Source of the DNA: Methylacidiphilum caldifontis | GTDB taxonomy: Bacteria > Verrucomicrobiota > Verrucomicrobiia > Methylacidiphilales > CAMAQI01 | DNA length: 21,257 nt | Assembly: GCA_945860255.1 (NCBI GenBank) | Contig: CAMAQI010000024.1 | Span: 1-21,257, forward strand | Direction of reading: 5' to 3' | Part shown: in pieces, positions 13,350 to 20,972 of the stretch | Layout: each line of letters begins with the position of its first letter | How positions within the stretch are numbered: position 1 is the first letter of the stretch | Position numbers and translations under genes: made by a program | The notes under the pieces: model-generated | The model's database searches: none | The model's input: the letters and a program-made list of their open reading frames with translations, nothing else | What the model was told of the DNA's origin: nothing

Positions 13350-14807
13350 TTAAAATCCAATCGGTTTTTCTAAGCGATAGAGTTGATAGCGCTTCAGATC
13401 CCTTCCGCGGTCTTGACGATAGAAGTCGGCCACTTTTTCGATGCTCGCAAATTGGAGCTTCAGAGCGTCCGGAATTTCATCGATCGAATCGGTGATTAAA
13501 ATTCCACGGCTCTCTTGATTTAATTCATAGCTCGGCCAAAAGGAGAATTGATTTTGGATTCTCTCCGTTTTCGGAATATGGGTGACAGGACGATCCGGCA
13601 AATAAAAGGAGAGGATGCTCGCGGTCTGATATTTATTGCCGATGATCAAATCCTGCGGCTCTCGAAAGGACTCTACTTTTTGCGCTAAATCACTCCAGCC
13701 TCGAAGCCGATTGGCGGGATCTCCTTTAAATTTAATTCCGAGTCCGTAGGCATCATGGAGCAAGATCATTTCAATCAACGCTAAACCCAAAGCGATCCCC
13801 ATAAATATCCGCTTCCGGAGCGATTTCGACTCTTCTGAAAAATAGGAGGCCAGCAATAAAATCCCGCCGGCTAATCCCGTCGCCGTCCAGTTCGCCTCAC
13901 CGCTGTCGTTTAAACTCAGGAGGAAATAGAATAGAAATATTGGCAGAAAAAGAGCGAGGGCAAATCGTCGACTACGATTCTCAGGAGTTGAATTCAACAG
14001 TAGCCCTAAAGAGCTTAACGCGATGCTTAACATTCCCAAGAAATAGAACGGCGAGATCACCACGGCCTGCATATAAAGAAATTGTCCCGTTTCTTTCCAT
14101 TGAATGGTAAATTCGCGAGTTAAGGCCCCTCTCTCCTGCAAATGGGTCGCCGTAATCCATCCATGAGCGGCATTCCAATAAAAAACGGGAATCATGCAAA
14201 TTGCAAAAGCGATCAACAGGAGATAAAATCCTTTTTTGAGAAGAAGGGCTCTTTTTTGAGAATCACTCAGAAGAAACAATAAAAAGCAAAGAAGTTCGAT
14301 CGCATTGACAAATTTTGCTAAAAAACCGAATCCGACCGCAAGCCCACAGGCGATCCATTGAAGAGATCGATTTCCCTCAATGGTATTGAGAAAAAAGTGT
14401 GCCGCCAAGACCCAAAAAAAGACACTCAAGGGATCGATCGTCATCAACACCGAACCAATTGCATAAAGAGGTAAAGTCACCGCGATCACGACGGCCCAAA
14501 ATCCGACGCGCTCATTCCAAAGTCTTGTTCCTAATTGAAAGAGCATCCATCCGGTGACTGCCGAGAGTAAAACGGAGAGCCAACGAATCCCCAATACCGT
14601 GTCCCCGATGACCGCAGTTCCAAAGGCGATGGTCCACGCAATTAAAGGACCTTTACTGTAATAACTCCAATCCAGATGTTTAGACCAGAGACGATAATAG
14701 GATTCATCTTCCACGAGTTCATGATAGGTACAAAACCAAAATCGAAAGATCGTTAGCAAAAGAATCAGAAAGATTGTCCAACGACGATAGTGTCCGAATG
14801 AGTTCAT
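13350..14807 (-). CDS. GT39/PMT_2-family glycosyltransferase (ArnT-like), polytopic
   Basis: Inner-membrane glycosyltransferase of the GT-C fold that moves a sugar from a polyprenyl-phosphate donor to a lipid, protein or glycan on the periplasmic side. The first helix (IFLILLLTIFRFWFC) leads to the catalytic loop HELVEDESYYRLWSKHLDW and then SYYSKGPLIAW. Asp34-Glu35 occupy the position of the essential acidic pair. About ten to twelve hydrophobic helices follow to about residue 345, then a soluble C-terminal domain. At 485 residues it has normal length. AAGGA precedes the ATG. It is the last gene of a five-gene minus run and is followed by a good intrinsic terminator at 13295-13322. Sugar and acceptor are unknown; ArnT-like lipid A modification is only one option. 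Confidence 0.88.
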   Translation of the reverse strand: MNSFGHYRRWTIFLILLLTIFRFWFCTYHELVEDESYYRLWSKHLDWSYYSKGPLIAWTIAFGTAVIGDTVLGIRWLSVLLSAVTGWMLFQLGTRLWNERVGFWAVVIAVTLPLYAIGSVLMTIDPLSVFFWVLAAHFFLNTIEGNRSLQWIACGLAVGFGFLAKFVNAIELLCFLLFLLSDSQKRALLLKKGFYLLLIAFAICMIPVFYWNAAHGWITATHLQERGALTREFTIQWKETGQFLYMQAVVISPFYFLGMLSIALSSLGLLLNSTPENRSRRFALALFLPIFLFYFLLSLNDSGEANWTATGLAGGILLLASYFSEESKSLRKRIFMGIALGLALIEMILLHDAYGLGIKFKGDPANRLRGWSDLAQKVESFREPQDLIIGNKYQTASILSFYLPDRPVTHIPKTERIQNQFSFWPSYELNQESRGILITDSIDEIPDALKLQFASIEKVADFYRQDRGRDLKRYQLYRLEKPIGF

Positions 14808-14893
14808 TTTTTATAAATCCTTAAAATTGAGTCGATCTGTTAAATTCTGTTTTTTCTGCTTTCATGAGGATGTAAAAGATTTCTTTATTCTCT

Positions 14894-15418
14894 CTACTCC
14901 AAACGCAACTGTTGAGCATTCGGATTCGGGCGAGCCCCTTCTTGTAGGAGAAAATCTTGAGGGGTCGTCGCTTGATTCCCTAAATAAAATCCGGCGCGAT
15001 GATGATACGGAAGGATTAACATCATCAAGGCCTCTTTCCACGTTCCCTCCACCCAGTACGGATCTTTCGTAAAGTGCCCCTCGGCGTCAAATTCTGCCCA
15101 AAGCCAGGTATAGGTTCCGATCGACTCTGCAAACCCTCCGGATTGAGCGACGATCAATGTCAAATGCTGATCGGTATGCTGCTCGACTTGACAGATCAGC
15201 TCCCCTTCGGTCCCTCGAATCTGCCAACGAAGATCCCAATAGATGTTCGGATCGACAATCCAGCTCACTCCATGTTTTTGAACGAGTGAGGTCAGCAAAA
15301 GACAAAATTCACGCCAATCTTTCTCCTCCCAAATCGGGGGATTTAAAATCACCTTGATCCGATCGAGGCGGTAACGCCACTCCGAGATCAGACGTTGAAA
15401 TTCAACTCCTGAGAACAC
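14894..15418 (-). CDS. Hypothetical protein, 174 aa, Trp-rich
   Basis: I do not recognise a family. The protein is soluble with no signal peptide or membrane helix. It is rich in Trp (about ten), for instance WIVDPNIYWDLRWQIRG and TYTWLWAEFDAEGHF, which suggests a compact beta fold. The start is poorly defined: GTG at 15418 is the earliest start in the frame, and no in-frame ATG follows in the first 30 codons. AGGAG falls inside the first codons, so the true start may be a little downstream. It sits 33 bases after the coiled-coil membrane protein gene and 86 bases before the GT39 gene, on the same strand, so it likely belongs to the same transcription unit. Confidence 0.65.
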   Translation of the reverse strand: MFSGVEFQRLISEWRYRLDRIKVILNPPIWEEKDWREFCLLLTSLVQKHGVSWIVDPNIYWDLRWQIRGTEGELICQVEQHTDQHLTLIVAQSGGFAESIGTYTWLWAEFDAEGHFTKDPYWVEGTWKEALMMLILPYHHRAGFYLGNQATTPQDFLLQEGARPNPNAQQLRLE

Positions 15419-15451
15419 GTTGAGCTATCGATTAAAACTTAGAAGCGATGG

Positions 15452-16288
15452 TTATCGATTCAAATTAAAACGATTTTCGATTCGATTCAATCGCCCCTGC
15501 AATGCCTGAATCTCACGATCTTTCCTTTTTTGTTCGGCGAAGAAACTTGCCCGTTGCTGTTCCAATGAAGCTGTCGTTTTATTTAAGATCTCTTGCTGAC
15601 GACGAAAATTGTCATCGGCATTCTTTTTTGCGATCGCCGACTCCTCACGAAGCACTGCCACTTCATTATTTAATTTGTCGCTGAGTTGAGCCACGGTCGT
15701 TGCTTGGCTTTGAATCTGACGCCACATCACATATCCACCAAAGGCGGAAAGGGAGGCGACCATGAGAATGACCGCCAAAAGCGCATACGCGATTCCTGAA
15801 AGAATGTTTCCGGTCGCTTTTTGTTCTTTCGATTGACGTTCCGCATTACGACGAAAGTCAGACATACTGGGGATTTGTGAACTCATAGGGGTCTCCATGG
15901 GGGGTAGGGGTTTTAATAAAGTCTCTTTTTCAGTCTCTTCGACGGTCTCTTTTGAAACCTCTTTACCACTGAACTTACTCTCGGAAGTAACACGCCTCGG
16001 TTTGGAAGGGGCGGCAGTCGATTGTGCTTTAAAGGAGCCGATAGCCGTCCCCTTCAATAAGGGAGAAGGAGGCTCTGGAAGTGGATCATTGTCTGACTCT
16101 TTCTCGAAATCAGAGGAGATTGGCTTCCCAAAAGGCTTCTCGGGAAGGGGGTCGATTTTTTCAGGAATGGGAGAGGGCGCCTCAGGCTTTTCAGCTGAGG
16201 CATCAATCGAGGAGGCAATATCAAAATCAAACTCTAAATGAGAGACCTTACTCTTCTTCGATTTTCCGGTGGGGGACTCCATGCTCAT
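15452..16288 (-). CDS. Hypothetical single-pass membrane protein with Pro/Glu-rich N-terminus and coiled coil
   Basis: No named family. The layout is clear. Residues 1-155 are hydrophilic, low-complexity and rich in Pro, Glu, Ser and Lys, so probably disordered and cytosolic (for example PEKIDPLPEKPFGKP and ETVEETEKETLLKPLPP). Residues about 161-188 form one membrane helix (GIAYALLAVILMVASLSAFGG). Residues 195-272 form a long charged coiled coil with heptad-like spacing, ending QGRLNRIENRFNLNR. Such a plan suits an envelope scaffold or a partner of a larger complex. The ATG at 16288 has no clear ribosome site; a second ATG two codons later is possible. Stop and start spacings of 13 bases upstream and 33 bases downstream indicate an operon with its neighbours. 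Confidence 0.72.
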   Translation of the reverse strand: MSMESPTGKSKKSKVSHLEFDFDIASSIDASAEKPEAPSPIPEKIDPLPEKPFGKPISSDFEKESDNDPLPEPPSPLLKGTAIGSFKAQSTAAPSKPRRVTSESKFSGKEVSKETVEETEKETLLKPLPPMETPMSSQIPSMSDFRRNAERQSKEQKATGNILSGIAYALLAVILMVASLSAFGGYVMWRQIQSQATTVAQLSDKLNNEVAVLREESAIAKKNADDNFRRQQEILNKTTASLEQQRASFFAEQKRKDREIQALQGRLNRIENRFNLNR

Positions 16289-16301
16289 GATCGGCTACAA
16301 A

Positions 16302-16775
16302 TTAACGTGATTTTAGTTTTTTAACTAAAGATTGAAGCATCTCGAGATCTTTTGGCGTTACTCCTGAAGGAATCACAAGTACGCCGTTACCGATGACCGA
16401 GTCAATGATGGGAGAGTAAACGATTCTGTCATTTAAATAAATCACCATCACCCGTCCTTGGCCCTCCAAGGTAAGATTATTTAAAAGGGTTTTTCCGAGC
16501 TGATTAAAAGTGACGATCATCCCCATCGACTCTCCATTTTGAAGCGGCTCTACGGATGCGACGTGAGTTTCCGAAAGATTCGGAATCACGGAGACCGTAA
16601 TCACCTCTTCGGGATCCTCAAGAACAACCGTAGCGGACTGGGAGGTTGTTTGAATCTCTCCCGCAATTTGAAGATGAATACGTAGCCCGCCAGATGGCTT
16701 TGAGCTTCCGGCCCAAAGGAGGCTCCCCCCAAGAAAGATCAGGGGAAAGGCCCGTAAAAATAGGGGGAAAGTCAT
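16302..16775 (-). CDS. Secreted protein with SecDF-P1-head-like domain
   Basis: A 157-residue exported protein. ATG 16775 gives a convincing signal peptide (PLFLRAFPLIFLGGSLLWAG). A TTG eight codons earlier would put acidic residues ahead of it and is rejected. After the signal comes one domain, about 32-155. Its second half reads like the head part of the SecD periplasmic P1 domain. GMIVTFNQLGKTLLNNLT matches the usual beta strand plus 'lT..n.Gr' region. RVMVIYLNDRIVYSPII matches SecD 'laIvlDg.v.saPvi', and GNGVLVIPSGVTPKDLEML matches the closing strand and helix. No SecD membrane helices are present. It may bind an envelope protein or nascent exported chain; function is unknown. The gene lies 44 bases after the methyltransferase gene and 13 before the coiled-coil gene. 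Confidence 0.72.
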   Translation of the reverse strand: MTFPLFLRAFPLIFLGGSLLWAGSSKPSGGLRIHLQIAGEIQTTSQSATVVLEDPEEVITVSVIPNLSETHVASVEPLQNGESMGMIVTFNQLGKTLLNNLTLEGQGRVMVIYLNDRIVYSPIIDSVIGNGVLVIPSGVTPKDLEMLQSLVKKLKSR

Positions 16776-16819
16776 AGCTTCAAAGCTAGCGAATGGCAAG
16801 CGACCTGCAATCTTTTAAG

Positions 16820-17629
16820 TTAACCCTTCGTCCCGACAGCCTTCACGACCCGCCTTGCGACACTTTGGCGAAGTTTTGCGGCAAATTTTTGAAGCGATTT
16901 GCTTTTTGGGGGAATCCCTTTACAGGAATTGGGCACTCCAAAACGCAGAAGTTTCATTCGAATCTGCCCAAAGGTCTTTTCCCCCTTCAGAGGCATCCGA
17001 ATCGCCATGATCAAATTGTTGAATCGCATCGAAGAGATCTGAATATTACGATCATCGATCCATTCCTCAATGGCGCGAAAAACGTCCTCCTTCATTCCCA
17101 CATCATGAAAAGCGATCCAACCTCCCGGCTTCACAAAAGGAGCATAATTAAAAATATCTCGTCGAGCTGCTTTATATTCGTGATTCCCATCAATAAAAAG
17201 AAAGTCGATCAATTTATCCCACGAAGGAGCAAGATCATCTGAAGAAAGGGGGTGATGCTCGATCAACTCACGAACCCCCGCTGCTTCAAGATTTTTGTAA
17301 AAGAGCTCCCGCGCTTTATCTCCGGTCGGAAGATCCGTCGCCCCTGCGACCCCTCGATGATCGTCAATCGTATGAAGGGTTCCCTTGACCGTTCGCAGTC
17401 CGAGGGCAATCGCCGTTGCCGATTTTCCCATCCAAGAGCCTATCTCCACTGCGACCGCTCCTTGAGGAAGCTCACAAGCGATATCATACAGAAGACGCGC
17501 CTCACCATCACGAACAAGCCCCATATCGGAGGCTGCTTTTAAATGCTTTTCAAAAACCGTTGCTGACATAGCTGACAAATCTGCACGATCCTTCCGGAAG
17601 CTCAAATGAAAAATTGAACCCAAACTCAT
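16820..17629 (-). CDS. Class I SAM methyltransferase, Methyltransf_24 family
   Basis: Methyltransferase of the Methyltransf_24 type, a family common in glycan and secondary-metabolite clusters. Motif I is VAVEIGSWMGKSATAIALGL at about 59-78; the acidic end of strand 2 is HTIDDHRG (Asp89-Asp90). The family hallmark IDFLFIDGNHEYKAARRDI spans about 141-159, and KPGGWIAFHDVG about 167-178. The C-terminal 60 residues are basic (KSKSLQKFAAKLRQSVARR), unusual for the core family, and could contact membrane or nucleic acid. The start ATG lacks a clear ribosome site; ATG at residue 21 is an alternative that would still keep the full domain. It is the first gene of the five-gene minus run and is divergent from feoA by 58 bases. 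Acceptor unknown. Confidence 0.85.
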   Translation of the reverse strand: MSLGSIFHLSFRKDRADLSAMSATVFEKHLKAASDMGLVRDGEARLLYDIACELPQGAVAVEIGSWMGKSATAIALGLRTVKGTLHTIDDHRGVAGATDLPTGDKARELFYKNLEAAGVRELIEHHPLSSDDLAPSWDKLIDFLFIDGNHEYKAARRDIFNYAPFVKPGGWIAFHDVGMKEDVFRAIEEWIDDRNIQISSMRFNNLIMAIRMPLKGEKTFGQIRMKLLRFGVPNSCKGIPPKSKSLQKFAAKLRQSVARRVVKAVGTKG

Positions 17630-17687
17630 TCGAGTCTAAAATAGACTCTGTTTTGAGAGCTCAATTGCAGGGGGGAATTGATTTTAA

Positions 17688-18041
17688 ATGAAAAGATTCT
17701 TCCGCAATTCAACACTAATTAAACACAAGACCACATCAGTTTTTACGCTCGCCAACCTCAGCCAATATCATCAGCATCCCCTCGCTTTGAAAACTGGACC
17801 TCTAGATGAACTCCCGATGCAACAGGAAGCGAAAATCCTCGAGCTTGATCCCGCTCACCCTCTTTTACAACGCCTCTACGACTTTGGACTCCTGCCTGGA
17901 ACAACCGTCAAACTCGTCGGCAAGGCCCCTCTCGGCTCACCGCTGATTATCTCCGTTCGAGGGGGTCGTTTCAGTATCCGTAAACAAGAGGCACGACAAA
18001 TCCAAGTCGAATGGCTTCCTTTGACCCACTCTCAACTTTAA
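17688..18041 (+). CDS. feoA: Ferrous iron transport protein A (SH3-like), with N-terminal extension
   Basis: Small cytosolic partner of FeoB in Fe(II) uptake. The FeoA domain occupies about residues 37-110: GPLDELPMQQEAKILELDP, the LLQRLYDFGLLPGTTVKLV turn, KAPLGSPLIISVRGGRFSIR and KQEARQIQVE, all in family order. FeoA proteins are normally about 75-85 residues; this frame has roughly 33 extra residues in front, rich in basic and polar residues. The ATG at 17688 has GGGGGG about 12 bases upstream, so the longer form is plausible, but a TTG at 17787 would give the usual size. feoB follows after 12 bases. I see no clear Fur box in the 58-base gap upstream, and no feoC gene. Confidence 0.9.
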   Translation: MKRFFRNSTLIKHKTTSVFTLANLSQYHQHPLALKTGPLDELPMQQEAKILELDPAHPLLQRLYDFGLLPGTTVKLVGKAPLGSPLIISVRGGRFSIRKQEARQIQVEWLPLTHSQL

Positions 18042-18053
18042 TTCGATCTCACT

Positions 18054-20120
18054 ATGGAACCCACCGCCACAGCCAAACGGATCCTCCTTGTCGGAGTTCC
18101 CAATTCCGGAAAAACGACCCTCTTTAACTCCCTTACCGGACTCCGCCAAAAAGTGGCGAACTATCCTGGAGTCACCGTTGAACGAAAAACCGGTTCCTGT
18201 TTAACGATCCATGGCGATTCGATTGAAATTGAAGATCTCCCCGGCCTTTACAGCCTTCATCCCCAATCCCCGGATGAACGAATCTCCGTCCAAACGATCC
18301 TTGAGGGGGCTTGCGGAAAAAACCGTACCGATCTCCTTTTAGTCGTCGCTGATGCCTGTAATCTTGAGCGAAGTTTCTCGTTACTCTACGGACTTCTACT
18401 CCTCGAAATCCCCCTTATTCTTGTTCTCAATATGATGGATGAAGCCGACACGCATCATCTCCATCTCGACATCGAGAAGCTGCATCACCGCCTCGGAATC
18501 CCTGTCATCCCTGCCGCCGCCGCGACCGGAAGAGGCGTTCGAGAGATTCGGATCGCTCTCAGCTCACGGATTCCCACCCCCCCCCGTTGGGACGAAGTCT
18601 CTAAACTTTCCCTTCCTCAAGGAGAAGAAAGTGAACAACCGCATTGCGAGTCCGATCGCTGTCTCCCTCCCCTGCTCTCCCCTCGTCTTCTTCTTTGGCA
18701 TCATCTTTCCCCTTCGGAGCGATCGATTCTCCCTCCCGCTTCGACGACAGGCAGTTCGATTGTCGCCCCCTCCCTTGAGGCTCAACAGTTACCGATCTCT
18801 CCAGAGTCACTCGCTCTCACCCGATTCCGCTGGGTCCAAGCCCTGATTCAAGAATCAACGAAAAGTCGCGGCTCTCTCTCTCTGACAACCGAAAAAATCG
18901 ATCAATGGGTCACGCATCCGGTGTGGGGTTGGGTTTTCTTTTTTGGATTGATGATCGGAATGTTCTATTCCCTCTTTAGCTTAGCCTCTTATCCGATGGA
19001 TTGGATCGAAGCAGGATTTGCTTTTTTGAGCAGCGGCGTCGAATCGCTTCTTCCTGAAGGAAATCTTCGTGCTCTGATCACCAATGGGATTATTGCCGGT
19101 GTCGGTGGAATTCTCGTCTTTTTGCCGCAAATCCTCATTCTTTTCCTCTTCATCTGCCTCCTTGAAGATACCGGATACCTTGCCCGCGCGGCGATTCTCA
19201 TGGATCGTATTCTTCATCGATTTGGACTCCCCGGAAAGGCCTTCATTCCACTCCTCAGCTCTTATGCCTGCGCCATCCCTGGCATCATGGCGACCCGAAC
19301 GATTGAAGACTCTAAGGATCGCCTCAACACCATTCTCGTCGCCCCTTGGATGAGTTGCTCCGCGCGTCTCCCGGTTTACACACTCCTTGTGGCTCTTTTG
19401 ATCCCCGAAGGCCCGTGGAGTTCCCTCACCCGTGCCGGAGCAATGATCTTCCTCTACGCCCTCGGGACCGGGATGGCCATTCTCTTCGCTTGGCTCTTTC
19501 GCAAAACAATACTTAAAGGAAAAAGCACCTCCTTCATTATGGAGCTGCCCCCCTATCGGATGCCTGCTTGGCGCAGCGTCCTCCAAGAGATTTTTCACCG
19601 TGGGAAACTCTTTGTGACGAATGCCGGAACCGTCATCCTCGCTCTTTCGATCCTCATTTGGTTCCTCACCAGCTATCCGCAAAACGTCCCTCATGCCACC
19701 CCAACTGAACAACTCAAAAGTAGCTACGCAGGACAACTCGGCTCTTGGATCGAGCCAAGCATCAAACCCCTCGGCTACGATTGGAAAATCGGGGTCAGCC
19801 TCCTCAGCTCCTTTGCGGCCCGAGAGGTCTTTGTCAGCACCATGGCGATTATCTATGGGGTTGAGGGAGAGACAGAAAACCTCGAGGGAATCCGCCAAGC
19901 CCTGCTTCAAGAAAAGTGGGAGAATGGGGCAATGATCTTTACTCCCCTCGTCTGCCTCAGCCTGATGATCTTCTACGTCTTTGCGATGCAATGCATGAGT
20001 ACCATTGCCGTCGTCAAACGCGAGACCAACAGCTGGCGCTGGCCGTTATTCCAACTCTTTTTCATGACCGCCTTTGCCTATCTCCTCTGTCTGATTATTT
20101 ATCAGATCTGGGGACCTTGA
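18054..20120 (+). CDS. feoB: Ferrous iron transport protein B
   Basis: Inner-membrane Fe(II) transporter with a cytosolic GTPase domain. G1 is GVPNSGKTTLFNSLTG near residues 14-29, switch II/G3 is DLPGLYSL, G4 is NMMDEAD, and G5-like AAAATGRGV follows. The two Gate regions are present, each with its conserved cysteine: FIPLLSSYACAIPGIMATR and APWMSCSARLPVYTLL. Long hydrophobic helices start about residue 285 (WVFFFGLMIGMFYSLF). At 688 residues it is shorter than the E. coli protein (about 770). The region between G domain and membrane part (about 178-260) is a Pro/Ser-rich, low-complexity linker (LSPSERSILPPASTTGSS) rather than an obvious helical GDI domain; only FRWVQALIQESTKSR resembles its last helix. 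It forms an operon with feoA, 12 bases upstream. Confidence 0.96.
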   Translation: MEPTATAKRILLVGVPNSGKTTLFNSLTGLRQKVANYPGVTVERKTGSCLTIHGDSIEIEDLPGLYSLHPQSPDERISVQTILEGACGKNRTDLLLVVADACNLERSFSLLYGLLLLEIPLILVLNMMDEADTHHLHLDIEKLHHRLGIPVIPAAAATGRGVREIRIALSSRIPTPPRWDEVSKLSLPQGEESEQPHCESDRCLPPLLSPRLLLWHHLSPSERSILPPASTTGSSIVAPSLEAQQLPISPESLALTRFRWVQALIQESTKSRGSLSLTTEKIDQWVTHPVWGWVFFFGLMIGMFYSLFSLASYPMDWIEAGFAFLSSGVESLLPEGNLRALITNGIIAGVGGILVFLPQILILFLFICLLEDTGYLARAAILMDRILHRFGLPGKAFIPLLSSYACAIPGIMATRTIEDSKDRLNTILVAPWMSCSARLPVYTLLVALLIPEGPWSSLTRAGAMIFLYALGTGMAILFAWLFRKTILKGKSTSFIMELPPYRMPAWRSVLQEIFHRGKLFVTNAGTVILALSILIWFLTSYPQNVPHATPTEQLKSSYAGQLGSWIEPSIKPLGYDWKIGVSLLSSFAAREVFVSTMAIIYGVEGETENLEGIRQALLQEKWENGAMIFTPLVCLSLMIFYVFAMQCMSTIAVVKRETNSWRWPLFQLFFMTAFAYLLCLIIYQIWGP

Positions 20121-20157
20121 GGAATTGACCGCTAAAAGGTGATTTCATGATCGGGAG

Positions 20158-20400
20158 CGATCCCGCACATGCGCATAGGCGTCAACTTAAGAAATATTTA
20201 AAGACAATTTTTCACGCAAAGGCGCAAAGTTGCCCAAGGCTCCTCCCGAAAGGCAAATGAGTTTATTTTCGAGGTTTATTGTATTATTTTTTAAATTCCT
20301 GAGGGGAGAACCTTGGGAAGCTTTGTGGCTTTGCGTGGAAATGTTTTAAATTCTATTTCCTTAAGTTGACGTCTACACGCACCGGCTGGACGCGGAAATA
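20158..20400. repeat. Repeat element D: long imperfect inverted repeat with terminal motif
   Basis: Two arms of about 85 bases, roughly 20165-20250 and 20300-20390, are imperfect reverse complements (about three quarters identical by eye). Shared blocks in both arms, read inward, are GTCAACTTAAG, CACGCAAAG, CAAAG and CCCAAGG. The boundary motif is AGGCGTCAACTTAAG on the left (20177-20191) and CTTAAGTTGACGTCTA on the right (20360-20375). The left arm plus part of the loop matches copy A at 5992-6100 in inverted orientation. The 441-base gap between feoB and the DUF420 gene holds only repeat material. A small CGGGA-GCGA-TCCCG hairpin at about 20152-20165 lies 32 bases after the feoB stop. Confidence 0.7.
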
Positions 20401-20493
20401 ATTTTGGTACCGAAGGCAGAGGGGATACAACTTTCCAGGAAAACAGGAACAAGACCTCTATTTTTTCATGCATTCGTGCATTCCTCAGAGATC

Positions 20494-20530
20494 CCTATTT
20501 TGTGTTCTTTGCGTTCTCTTGCGGCTCAAA
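20494..20530. repeat. GCGTTCTC/TTGCGG repeat relic
   Basis: The sequence CTATTTTGTGTTCTTTGCGT continuing into TCTCTTGCGGCTCAAAC is the same type of tract as 11032-11066 (shared TTCTTTGCG and TTGCGG). On the reverse strand it resembles the CCGCAGAG tract near 10770. From 20413 to 20493 I see nothing identifiable. Confidence 0.45.
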
Positions 20531-20561
20531 CAATCGCCTCAATCTCTGAGAACGACCCCAC

Positions 20562-20972
20562 TCACATCTTATACAGCATCAAATAGATCACAGGCCCCGT
20601 AAAAGCGACATAGGTCCAAATCGGCCAGGCCCATCGAACGACGCGCTTATGCTTTTCCCACTCCTGTTTCAAGGCGTGATAAAAGGCTTTAAAAATCAAC
20701 GGCAAGACCACGACCGCCAAGATTGTATGAGAGAGCAAAATCGTGAAATAAACCGGTCGAATCCATCCCTCTTTCAAAAACTTTGTTGAAGGTTGAGTAA
20801 AATGGTAGGTCAGGTAGGAGGTTAAAAAAATCGTAGAGACCACAAAGGCACTCCGCATACAAACCGCATGCCCTTGACGATTGCCCCGCTTAATAAAAAT
20901 AAAGGCCAAAACCAGCAAGGTAAAGGTCACCGTGTTTAGACAGGCATTAATGAGCGGAAGATGCTGCATCAT
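20562..20972 (-). CDS. DUF420 family membrane protein (cytochrome oxidase-associated)
   Basis: Small polytopic inner-membrane protein, 136 residues, of the DUF420 family, regularly encoded with SCO proteins and caa3/aa3-type cytochrome c oxidase genes and thought to help its assembly. The family pattern is plain: LPLINACLNTVTFTLLVLAF, then GHAVCMRSAFVVSTIFLTSY with the conserved HxxxM-like segment, YLTYHF, GWIRPVYFTILLSHTILAVV and a final WAWPIWTYVAFTGPVIYLML. Four helices are visible. Its ATG overlaps the stop of the SCO gene by 4 bases (20969-20972), so they are translationally coupled. The oxidase genes themselves should lie beyond the right edge, upstream on this strand. Confidence 0.9.
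   Translation of the reverse strand: MMQHLPLINACLNTVTFTLLVLAFIFIKRGNRQGHAVCMRSAFVVSTIFLTSYLTYHFTQPSTKFLKEGWIRPVYFTILLSHTILAVVVLPLIFKAFYHALKQEWEKHKRVVRWAWPIWTYVAFTGPVIYLMLYKM

Noticed and set aside
17630..17687. Fur box upstream of feoA
   Set aside because: No GATAATGATAATC-like or 7-1-7 inverted repeat found; GAGCTC and CAATT/AATTG symmetry are too short.
18981..19991. Long (336-codon) open frame antisense to feoB
   Set aside because: It lies fully opposite a gene with clear FeoB motifs. The protein would be an extreme Glu/Asp/Arg/Gly composition typical of an antisense shadow, with no domain and no ribosome site.
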